From the NCBI GenBank assembly GCA_028290305.1, contig JAQGKC010000298.1, positions 1 through 15,704 on the forward strand: a stretch of DNA of 15,704 nt. The letters are read 5' to 3'. The stretch comes from Bradyrhizobium sp. (GTDB lineage Bacteria; Pseudomonadota; Alphaproteobacteria; Rhizobiales; Xanthobacteraceae). Position numbers and translations under genes: made by a program. The notes beneath the pieces are model-generated. The model saw only the letters and a list, made by a program, of their open reading frames with translations, was not told where the DNA came from and searched no databases. Below, one piece after another: positions 1-5,642 of this stretch (position 1 is the stretch's first letter; each line of letters starts with the position of its first letter).

Positions 1-116
1 GCATCGACGATCGTTTTCGCACTGCCTGCATCCCACGCGTTGTAAAGTATCACTGGCGTCCCTTTGACGTGAAGGGCGGCGAATTGTTTAGCTTTCTTGG
101 TCTGGCTCACTGTCAT
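1..116 (-). CDS. PEP mutase/isocitrate lyase superfamily protein (N-terminus, partial)
   Basis: The minus strand from position 116 reads MTVSQTKKAKQFAALHVKG and continues with VILYNAWDAGSAKTIVDA to the window edge. The block 'NAWDAGSAK' is the opening beta-strand and loop of the PEP phosphomutase/2-methylisocitrate lyase superfamily, which cleaves or forms C-C or C-P bonds next to a carboxylate. Only about 38 residues are present, so the exact reaction cannot be assigned. A GGGAGG lies directly against the ATG at 116 with no spacer, but stands 6 nt before an in-frame GTG at 110-108 (residue V3). By ribosome-binding geometry the GTG is the better start. The family assignment is from recognition of the N-terminus; the rest of the gene is outside the window. 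Confidence 0.75.
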   Translation of the reverse strand, partial: MTVSQTKKAKQFAALHVKGTPVILYNAWDAGSAKTIVD

Positions 117-422
117 CCTCCCGTTCAGAGATTGCTCAATGGTGAAATCACCGACAGACTTGGAGTCGAAGCCTTGCTTGCACACACTGCCGGCGACCGT
201 GACCCGCCGCGCAGCATTGAGCAGCGGGTCACCATCGGCTGCCACGCGTCACTGAGCGGCATAATCTATCTATCGATAGATCGTGCCCGCTACGCTCGCT
301 ATCCAACCATGTCAACCTCTATGAACCTTCGGTAACTTCGAAGGCCCAGTCGCGAGAAACGTAAACCTGCAGGTACCGGACAAAGCTCCTTGGGAGGCGG
401 CGCGACAGGCCTGGTGTAGGAC
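117..422. other. Intergenic region with two inverted repeats, no convincing gene
   Basis: No reading frame here looks like a real protein. Two symmetric sequences stand out. A 9-bp inverted repeat, GTGACCCGC (199-207) and GCGGGTCAC (224-232), encloses a 16-nt loop and has no T-tract. A perfect 14-bp palindrome, ATCTATCGATAGAT, lies at 268-281. Both are upstream of the PEP-mutase-like gene and could be operators, for instance for a TetR-type repressor, but no regulator gene is visible beside them. Confidence 0.5.
268..281. promoter_or_regulatory. 14-bp perfect palindrome, possible operator
   Basis: ATCTATCGATAGAT is its own reverse complement. It lies about 150 bp upstream of the PEP-mutase-like start. 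The shape suits a dimeric repressor such as a TetR-family protein; that role is inference only. Confidence 0.3.
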
Positions 423-824
423 CTAACCCGCGTCCATTCCCTGCTTGAATGCCGAAGTCGACTTGTAGCCTTCGACGCCAGGATCATCGAACCCTCCCGC
501 TTGGAAGATCTCGATCGCTATTCCGAAGTGCCTGAGCGCCTGTTCGACATCGGCTTCGACGTCTGACCACCTGGAGTCGCTCATGGCAATACGATCATGC
601 GGTCGTGGGAAATCCACGACGACATCGAAATAGCTATCGTACTTAATCCGGTCCTCGGCGACCGATCCGAACACGTAGAACCGCCCGCCGCGAACCGCCG
701 CGAACTCCTTGGCCTCTGTCATAATATCGCATGCGGCCGCGCGTCGCCGAGCGGCTTCGCGGGCTTTTCTCTCCGGCACGGTAACGATTTCTGACATCCT
801 CGTTTCTCGATCAATCATCGCCAT
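423..824 (-). CDS. Minimal nucleotidyltransferase (MNT-type) domain protein with altered DxD
   Basis: The 133-aa product matches the MNT/Pol-beta-like nucleotidyltransferase fold typical of toxin-antitoxin modules. The motif GS-X10-DxD is visible as G53-S54 followed ten residues later by Y65-F66-D67 (context YDSYFDVVVDFP), so the first metal-binding Asp is replaced by Tyr (codon TAT, one base from GAT). E105 in IAIEIFQ may be the third carboxylate. MNT proteins usually pair with a HEPN toxin and AMPylate it, but no HEPN gene is adjacent here. Two starts are possible: ATG 824, which fits a leaderless transcript from the promoter at 831-859, or ATG 797 (MSEIVTV, 124 aa), with GAGG directly abutting. 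The substitution suggests loss of catalysis or a binding-only role (inference). Family call is fairly sure, function is not. Confidence 0.75.
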   Translation of the reverse strand: MAMIDRETRMSEIVTVPERKAREAARRRAAACDIMTEAKEFAAVRGGRFYVFGSVAEDRIKYDSYFDVVVDFPRPHDRIAMSDSRWSDVEADVEQALRHFGIAIEIFQAGGFDDPGVEGYKSTSAFKQGMDAG

Positions 825-843
825 AGGTCCAATATATAGGTCC
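823..843. repeat. Tandem direct repeat ATAGGTCC x2 over the MNT start
   Basis: ATAGGTCC occurs at 823-830 and again at 836-843, a 13-bp period. The copies flank and overlap the predicted -10 and the ATG at 824. Placement suggests an autoregulatory operator, as many antitoxin-type genes have, but this is inferred from position alone. Confidence 0.35.
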
Positions 844-859
844 TATTCCTGCCAGGCAA
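831..859 (-). promoter_or_regulatory. Predicted sigma-70-like promoter of the MNT gene, leaderless layout
   Basis: On the minus strand TTGCCT (859-854), a 17-bp spacer and TATATT (836-831) are followed by exactly 6 bp and then the ATG at 824. A start site 7 nt past the -10 would fall on the A of the ATG, giving a leaderless mRNA. The same layout precedes the two other nucleotidyltransferase modules. Confidence 0.5.
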
Positions 860-1351
860 AACAGCGCTCGGTGGGCCGTCAGTAGCTTGATCTTGCCCGA
901 CCGCCTTACTTAACTTCTAGGTCACGTTCTTTTCCGTCAGCTTCGGACCGATATGGACGTGAAGAAAGCCTTCGCTCCGTTCGCGAGCGCCGACTATCAC
1001 CTGCACCAAGTCATCCTCAGATCCTGGGACGTCGGGCTGAGCCGCCTGGTGGTCGCGCTGGTCGGTCCGATCGGGGAAGCCTTCGGCGCGGACCGCGAAG
1101 ACATAGAGGGCCTCGTCATCGAAGAGCTCGGGGAGCGCATTCGGCATAGGCTCGACGAGGCCTACCGTGCTGCCCCGGCATGTCCCGAAGGAGTGTTCGC
1201 CAGACCGCCACTCTAGACCCAGGTGAGTCACCGCAGGATCGGCGGTCCCAGCCCGTCAGGTAGCCGCGATAGCCGCGCGGCGGAGCCCTGGGAGAATATG
1301 CGCGATAGGGCTGCGGGACGTAGTAGATCGTCCGCGGCGGCACTGCCGCGA

Positions 1352-1401
1352 CGAATAAAGAAGGGCTCGCGGAGAACTCAAGGTTCGCTGCGAGCCCTTC
1401 T
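1352..1401 (-). terminator. Rho-independent-type terminator after the AbiEii-like gene
   Basis: A perfect 12-bp stem, AGAAGGGCTCGC (1359-1370) with GCGAGCCCTTCT (1390-1401), encloses a 19-nt loop. Read on the minus strand, the stem is followed by the T-rich tail CTTTATTCG. It lies about 60 bp past the stop of the AbiEii-like gene and would end that transcript. Confidence 0.65.
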
Positions 1402-1462
1402 GACTCAACTTTCAGCTGGGCAGCCTAGTCGACGTGCCGGCCTGACGCCTCGGCACGCGATT

Positions 1463-2182
1463 TCAAGAACACTGCATGCCGTTGCTTGGTTCGGTCTCAT
1501 TTTTGGGGATCAGATTCCGAATCTCTGCCAGGGCTTCCAAAGCAATTTCGCAGGATTTGTCGATGAATTCCTCACCCCGCGGAGTTGAGTTAATCAGCTT
1601 TCTCATTTCCGATTGATACTGCTGCTTCGCAAGATTCAACCGGTTCAGAGCGGACAACACGACATGATCGACGATTGCCGGACACTGCGCAATCTCGCCT
1701 AGGGCCGAACGATCGTACAAGTAGATCGCGGCAAGATCGAAGGTGTCGCGCGCCGCGTATGTCGACGCTCGATAGATCAACTTTTTGGTCGCGATTTCTG
1801 CAGACCGCTCCGCAGGAATGGAGCGGTCGCCAAACTTCATCTGATACGTCGGATTGTCGATATACGATGGGGCGTTCAGAAAATCGATCTCACCAATGTC
1901 GCGCAGGATGAGTTTTAGGTACTTCCCGGGCCATTGCCACGTATCGCAAAGCGACTTCGTTACGGGATTCATATTCGGTGCGAGGTTCTTCAAGACGTTG
2001 CTTGAATCCAAGAAAATATCGACGTCGTAGCTGATCCGATGACCTAGGATCTGCGCCAAGGCAGTGCCGCCACCGAACGTCCACGATCCGGGCCCGCCCT
2101 CCAAACTATCGAGTGCGATCAGCGCCTTCTGCATGAGATCTTCCCACCTCGAAGGAAGCCATTTCCCTGATCCATCTTTCAT
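1463..2182 (-). CDS. AbiEii/AbiGii-type nucleotidyltransferase (putative toxin)
   Basis: The 239-aa product has the AbiEii signature: G37-G38-G39-T40-A41 in TFGGGTALAQILGHR, the metal-binding pair D53-V-D55 (SYDVDIFLD), a likely third carboxylate around E98/D100 (IGEIDFLNAP), a conserved Lys pair K133-K134 (ATKKLIYR) and the RD-x-FDL motif at R145-D149. Members of this family are toxins of type IV toxin-antitoxin and phage-defence systems; the characterised MenT enzymes transfer nucleotides to tRNA. GGAG lies 7 nt before the ATG at 2182 and supports this start, giving a 77-bp overlap with the upstream 110-aa ORF and translational coupling. The C-terminal third is helical with no recognised domain. 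The usual AbiEi winged-helix antitoxin is absent. Toxin activity is inferred from the family. Confidence 0.85.
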   Translation of the reverse strand: MKDGSGKWLPSRWEDLMQKALIALDSLEGGPGSWTFGGGTALAQILGHRISYDVDIFLDSSNVLKNLAPNMNPVTKSLCDTWQWPGKYLKLILRDIGEIDFLNAPSYIDNPTYQMKFGDRSIPAERSAEIATKKLIYRASTYAARDTFDLAAIYLYDRSALGEIAQCPAIVDHVVLSALNRLNLAKQQYQSEMRKLINSTPRGEEFIDKSCEIALEALAEIRNLIPKNETEPSNGMQCS

Positions 2183-2438
2183 TTTCGGACTCCGTGACCT
2201 GCCAGATGTCGATGGCCTTCAATAAATCCTCGAACGTCACGATATGATCGACGACGAGATTGTGAATGACGGAAACATCGACCTCGTCGAACAACGCTTG
2301 CACGTACACGCGCCATTTCCGCTCGGAAATCTCCCCCTTCAGACATGCCAGCAAAGTGCCTTCGTCGATGCGGAACGGCATCGGCGTGTTGATGGTGGTC
2401 ACGGCTGCAGTCAGGTTCTCGAACGCACTTTTCGACAT
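2106..2438 (-). CDS. 110-aa protein upstream of and overlapping the AbiEii-like gene; putative partner/antitoxin
   Basis: I do not recognise this protein (begins MSKSAFENLTAAVTTI). It is acidic in its central and helical part (ALFDEVDVSVIHNLVVDHIV, FEDLLKAIDIWQ), with a basic, probably disordered tail encoded inside the overlap with the downstream transferase. It lacks a visible helix-turn-helix and is much shorter than AbiEi antitoxins. Position, a 77-bp overlap and a shared promoter make it the candidate antitoxin or substrate adaptor of the AbiEii-like enzyme. The ATG has GAGG abutting it with no spacer, too close for ribosome binding, and a -10 ending 6 bp upstream, so leaderless translation is likely. 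Role is inference; that it is coding is supported by the promoter and the coupled gene. Confidence 0.65.
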   Translation of the reverse strand: MSKSAFENLTAAVTTINTPMPFRIDEGTLLACLKGEISERKWRVYVQALFDEVDVSVIHNLVVDHIVTFEDLLKAIDIWQVTESENERWIREMASFEVGRSHAEGADRTR

Positions 2439-2444
2439 CCTCGC

Positions 2445-2473
2445 AATATGGTGCCATTCGGAGAAAGCCTCAA
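2445..2473 (-). promoter_or_regulatory. Predicted promoter of the AbiEii-like module, leaderless layout
   Basis: Minus strand: TTGAGG (2473-2468), 17-bp spacer, CATATT (2450-2445), 6 bp (gcgagg), ATG at 2438. The spacing is identical to that upstream of the MNT gene and the 139-aa gene. Confidence 0.5.
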
Positions 2474-3037
2474 CTGGCGCTCCCGTTTCATCGTTAACTC
2501 AGGGCACAGCGGATCGGATAAGCCATTGAAAATATTAACTTTTATTTGTCTACCAAAGATGACGCCGGAACAGTGGTCGTCGCGGCCGTTCCGGCGTCGC
2601 CGGCGGCTTGAAAATTTAGAAGACATCCTTTGCTCGGCAAGTCGCGGGTTGGCTAGAATTTTTCCTGGATGGTGAACGAAGCATTCGAAAGCGCCCAAAA
2701 GGTCCCTCGAAAGACTATCGGGTTGCTTGCGAACAAACGCGCACTCGCCGGAGGATCGCGGGGCCACGGCCCCGATAGAGTACGTATTCGATCTCGCGGA
2801 CGTGCGGTATGCCGTAGAACACACGATCGTCGAAGCTTTCACCGGACAAATCCAGACCAACGTGGATTTTCAGGCATTCGTCGCCCCGATCGCCGACGTG
2901 CTCGATCACCACATGCCGTCGCCAGGCCGGTTCGATTTGACGTTCGATATCCGGATTATCGTGTTGAAATGCCCATGGCGATTGAACCGCTGTTTGTGTG
3001 AACCGGCGGGATTGATCGCCGACCGCCGTCCGATGGT
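2474..3037. other. Divergent intergenic region between two transferase modules
   Basis: About 600 bp separates two divergently oriented modules. Overlapping frames at plus 2727-3290 and minus 2715-3044 have no ribosome-binding site and no recognisable motif; they are most likely spurious or relics. Near 2530-2560 there is an AT-rich patch unlike the surroundings. A strong inverted repeat sits at 2561-2598. Confidence 0.45.
2561..2598. repeat. Inverted repeat, 11-bp perfect stem
   Basis: GACGCCGGAAC (2561-2571) pairs with GTTCCGGCGTC (2588-2598) around a 16-nt loop. No T-tract follows on either strand, so it is not a standard terminator. It may be a REP-like element, an operator or part of a decayed element. 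Confidence 0.45.
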
Positions 3038-3066
3038 TTGCCATAAACCGTTGGCAGGCCTATCTT
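3038..3066 (+). promoter_or_regulatory. Predicted promoter of the 139-aa/380-aa module, leaderless layout
   Basis: TTGCCA (3038-3043), 17-bp spacer, TATCTT (3061-3066), 6 bp (ggttcc), ATG at 3073. There is no Shine-Dalgarno sequence within a useful distance, which agrees with leaderless translation. Confidence 0.55.
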
Positions 3067-3072
3067 GGTTCC

Positions 3073-3492
3073 ATGATCGCCGCAGATGCGCCAGCACATA
3101 CCGCCCGGGAAGCGACCGAAGTCGACGGTCGGATCCTCAGCATGGTCCGTACCCTGATCGAGACCAAGGCGCCCCTGGAAGCTTGGCCGCAGGAAGCGTC
3201 GGAGGCCCTCCGCATCGCTCTCGACCCAGGACCCGCGTCCCAACGGGAGCTCAACAAGGCCGCCCGGTTGAAGCGCCATCTGTTCGGTGAAGTCCCTGCA
3301 CCAGCTCTCGTAGCATCCGGCCTACCCGTCGGCCGGGTGGCCGACCGGCTGAGGGCCGATCTCGCCGATCTCGTCCCGTTCGGATCCGGCTTCCATTTGA
3401 TCGATTATGACCGGGCGGCGAATGCATGGACAGCGAATCCAAAAGGTAGCTCTGGCGGACGCCATCGACATCCTCCGGGCGCTCCTGCGTGA
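3073..3492 (+). CDS. 139-aa protein overlapping the 380-aa nucleotidyltransferase; putative partner
   Basis: The product (begins MIAADAPAHTAREATE) is not a family I recognise. It is largely helical and Ala/Leu/Arg-rich (RILSMVRTLIETKAPLEAWP, RELNKAARLKRHLFGE, VADRLRADLADLVPFGSGFH), which could include a helix-turn-helix-like middle, and ends in a Gly/Pro/His-rich tail encoded within the overlap with the next gene. Start choice rests on the promoter layout just upstream. It mirrors the neighbouring minus-strand module: small first gene, long overlap, nucleotidyltransferase second. By analogy with AbiE-type systems it is the candidate antitoxin/regulator. Coding is likely; function is inferred only from context. 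Confidence 0.65.
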   Translation: MIAADAPAHTAREATEVDGRILSMVRTLIETKAPLEAWPQEASEALRIALDPGPASQRELNKAARLKRHLFGEVPAPALVASGLPVGRVADRLRADLADLVPFGSGFHLIDYDRAANAWTANPKGSSGGRHRHPPGAPA

Positions 3493-4549
3493 ACAACTCA
3501 GGCTCACCGGACGGCTTCCGAAGACCGTGGTCACCGTCGAAGGGACCGCCCTCGCCGCCCTTTCGATCCGCAGCCGGTCGGACGATCTGGACGTCTACAT
3601 GTCCGAACTCGACGATACCGCCGTGAGCACAGTGCAGGAATTCTTCCGCCGGAAGCTGGGGCCGAACTTCAAGATCGACGCCACTCCCGTGAACACCATC
3701 TGGGGCGCGTTCGCCGTCCAGGACATCGACGAATCGCCGCCGGTCGAGACCCTCAACATCGAAGGCATGCCGGTCCAGATACGCGCCTTATCCGCGGAAA
3801 CTCTCTACCTGGTCAAGGTCGCTGCCGACCGTCCGAAGGATCGCGACGATGTGGTTTTGATCGGCGCGAAGTGCACATACGAATCCGTGCTCGACCGCGC
3901 TAAGCGGATGTTCCCCTGGTACGGTGACCGTAGCGCGTTCCCAGAGTTCGTCGAACGGCTCGCAAGGTGCACGGCGCGCGACTTCGGCATCCGCCTGGAA
4001 ACGGTTGATCGAGATTTCGGTCTACCACGCGTCGTCGCTGGCAAGGTGACGGAGATCCGAAACGCGCTGGAGGCGCAGTTTCTCAGCCTTCTAAAGGCCG
4101 CCATGGCCGGACGCCCCGACCTGATCGAGCCCTCCGAAGACGGAACGAAGATGATCTTTGATGCGCTCTCGGCCGGCGCACCGGAAGAGATCGTTGAACT
4201 GATAAAACGCCTTCCCAACGAAACTTCCGATCTCGCCGCCAACGTCCTGAAGACCGCAGATCCCAAACGCTATCTCGAATGGATCGCGCGAAGGGTTTCC
4301 GCGAAGTCGCGTGGCACGCAGACGTCGTCCGCGGAAGAGGACGGAAAGAGGCGTCGGCTCGAAATCGCAATTCAGATCATCGAACGCGCCCGGAATGACG
4401 GCACCACGTCGGTGATCGACGCGGAAACCCTTACACTGTATGGCACTGAGGAGAGCCTGACGGAAATACTGGATCACACCGAAACGCTTTCCGATCTGGA
4501 AGCTGTGGTTCGGAAATGCGGGATTGATCTGCCGGGCTACGGGACATGA
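3407..4549 (+). CDS. AbiEii/DUF6036-like nucleotidyltransferase with long C-terminal helical extension
   Basis: In this 380-aa protein residues about 40-150 carry the nucleotidyltransferase core: E45-G46-T47-A48 (TVEGTALAAL), D60-L-D62 (RSDDLDVYMS) for the metal ions, then the family's Lys/Asp block K137-V-A-A-D-R142 and K144-D-R-D-D148 (AADRPKDRDDVVLIG), typical of DUF6036/AbiEii-like proteins. Residues about 215-380 form a helical extension (EEIVELIKRLPNETSDL, RRRLEIAIQIIERARND) that I cannot place. The start may be ATG 3407 or ATG 3422 (MHGQRIQKVALADA); neither has a strong ribosome-binding site, and the overlap of 86 or 71 bp with the 139-aa gene suggests translational coupling. Likely the toxin/effector half of a type IV-like pair; target unknown. 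Confidence 0.8.
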   Translation: MTGRRMHGQRIQKVALADAIDILRALLREQLRLTGRLPKTVVTVEGTALAALSIRSRSDDLDVYMSELDDTAVSTVQEFFRRKLGPNFKIDATPVNTIWGAFAVQDIDESPPVETLNIEGMPVQIRALSAETLYLVKVAADRPKDRDDVVLIGAKCTYESVLDRAKRMFPWYGDRSAFPEFVERLARCTARDFGIRLETVDRDFGLPRVVAGKVTEIRNALEAQFLSLLKAAMAGRPDLIEPSEDGTKMIFDALSAGAPEEIVELIKRLPNETSDLAANVLKTADPKRYLEWIARRVSAKSRGTQTSSAEEDGKRRRLEIAIQIIERARNDGTTSVIDAETLTLYGTEESLTEILDHTETLSDLEAVVRKCGIDLPGYGT

Positions 4550-4773
4550 GCCGGCGTCGTCCGGTTCGATGTGGCCGCAATATTCGATGAAGTGGTGGAA
4601 GGAAACGGTTTCACCAAGCCGCCGGTCACCGATCCGGTTGCCTTCCGTATCGGGTGGCGGCAAGGGTAGCCCGGCCTTTCTCCAATCGTTGCTGCGCTTC
4701 GGGGACGTCCACACTATAATCCGAGATTTACGTGTGCTGGATGCCCATGTTTCCACACGATATTCCGAAAAGC
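4550..4773. other. Convergent gap with degraded coding sequence
   Basis: Between the end of the 380-aa gene and the caspase-like gene there is no intact gene. After the TAG at 4776-4774 the same minus frame continues AFRNIVWKHGHPAHVNLGL to a TAG at 4716-4714 and could be the former C-terminus of the caspase-like protein. A second minus frame at about 4560-4730 (FHHFIEYCGHIEP region) also looks protein-like but has no start of its own. Confidence 0.35.
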
Positions 4774-4947
4774 CTATTTATCCAGCATCGCTTGCGACGG
4801 CTTGATGCCGTCTTTGATGGCTTGTCTCAAGATTCGCAGACCATCCGGTGTATCGGGGTAGCCGGATTTCAGGACCTCTGTCAGCAGATTCTCCCGCCTC
4901 TCCTGGACGCCCTTGCCCTTGCAGGAGCGCAGGATGTATTTCGCCAT
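4774..4947 (-). pseudogene. Displaced C-terminal frame of the caspase-like gene (frameshift)
   Basis: Minus frame from ATG 4947: MAKYILRSCKGKGVQERREN, then 37 more residues ending PSQAMLDK and TAG. It is far more protein-like than the frame used by the upstream caspase-like ORF in the same stretch (QGQGRPGEAGESADRGP). A one-base change near 4955-4966 would join the two as ...KMKTFVFTVAMAKYIL..., so I read it as the true C-terminus displaced by a frameshift. A separate 57-aa overlapping gene is the alternative, but there is no ribosome-binding site for it. Confidence 0.55.
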
Positions 4948-5530
4948 AGCCACTGTGAAGACCGAACGTCTTCATCTTCGGCGACAGTTCTTCTTTGGCG
5001 GCCTTTACGACATCCCAGTGAGTCGTCAGGTTCTGGAAGAAAGGAAATGTCTGATCCATCAGGTCGCCGAAAGTGACCGGCTCTTCAGGGGCGATCAACA
5101 TGTAAAACGGGGCATGATCGGTGATGATCGTCTCCTTGATTGCGTACAAACCAAAGCAGACCCCAGCCATAACCAACAGGTTATTTCCGGTCTGACGATT
5201 GATCGCCCGCAACGCGTCGACGACCTGGTCCCACGGGACCATCTCGTTCGTCGCGGCGATCTCGACGCCGTCGGTGGGGGACCCGTGCATATCGAGATAG
5301 ATCAGAGGCCGACAGCCGTCGCGTGCAGCGCTCTCGATCTCGGCAAGCGACCGGATCAGTTGGTCGCCAGTCGGAACCACGTAGCTCTGAAACGGGATAC
5401 CTTTGGTTTTACAGATGACGGAGACGTCGTCCATCATGGTTTCGACCATGTGGACCTCGTCCGCCGCGGAGACGTGAGCCAGAAAATGGAATTGAAGACG
5501 AGGCCGGACTGAATTTCGAGCGCCATTCAC
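4778..5530 (-). CDS. Caspase-fold (C14/CHAT-like) cysteine protease candidate, probably frameshifted
   Basis: The body of the 250-aa ORF has the caspase-like arrangement: a beta-strand ending in the putative catalytic His (PLIYLDMHGSPTDGVEI, H82-G83) and about 40 residues later a strand with the putative Cys (NNLLVMAGVCFGLYA, C125). Caspase-fold proteins in bacteria are often effectors of stress or defence responses, which fits the nucleotidyltransferase island next to it. The ends look damaged. From residue about 190 the frame turns into unlikely sequence while the next frame carries a good C-terminus (4774-4947). At the 5' end AGGAG (5538-5534) sits 7 nt before an ATG at 5526 in another frame, which runs only 30 codons, whereas the GTG at 5530 used here is too close to that site. 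Either a decaying gene or base-calling errors. Dyad assignment is by motif only. Confidence 0.65.
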   Translation of the reverse strand: MNGARNSVRPRLQFHFLAHVSAADEVHMVETMMDDVSVICKTKGIPFQSYVVPTGDQLIRSLAEIESAARDGCRPLIYLDMHGSPTDGVEIAATNEMVPWDQVVDALRAINRQTGNNLLVMAGVCFGLYAIKETIITDHAPFYMLIAPEEPVTFGDLMDQTFPFFQNLTTHWDVVKAAKEELSPKMKTFGLHSGYGEIHPALLQGQGRPGEAGESADRGPEIRLPRYTGWSANLETSHQRRHQAVASDAG

Positions 5531-5642
5531 CTACTCCTATACCCCACAGCATTTCGAACAGCGGTGGGCAACCGAGTACCGTAAGTAGCGAGCGTCCGAC
5601 GATTGCGCGAGTGCTGAAGGATCTGGATGAACACCAGGTGAC

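Larger units (their letters stand above)
825..1462. other. Region without a secure gene; ambiguous ORFs on both strands
   Basis: Two overlapping frames are open: minus 917-1231 (104 aa, GTG start, ending HIGPKLTEKNVT) and plus 953-1216 (87 aa, starting MDVKKAFAPFAS). Both have GC-rich third positions, neither has a clear ribosome-binding site, and I recognise neither, so one is probably a shadow of the other or both are relics. A minus-strand frame beginning at 1343 (MPPRTIYYVPQPYRAY) is Tyr/Pro/Arg-rich and low-complexity. Apart from these the stretch holds the MNT promoter (831-859) and a terminator (1352-1401). Confidence 0.4.

Noticed and set aside
1359..1401. tRNA-like or attachment-site sequence
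   Set aside because: The GGTTCG and long stem look tRNA-like at first, but the element is only 43 nt and folds as a simple hairpin with a T-rich tail, so it is a terminator.
1223..1588. 121-aa plus-strand open frame
   Set aside because: It crosses the terminator and the end of the AbiEii-like gene in antisense, with low-complexity Ser/Arg content.
2727..3290. 187-aa plus-strand open frame
   Set aside because: Its second half is out of frame with the better-supported 139-aa gene, it has no ribosome-binding site, and its sequence turns Arg/Pro/Ser-rich there. Only the first half stays ambiguous.
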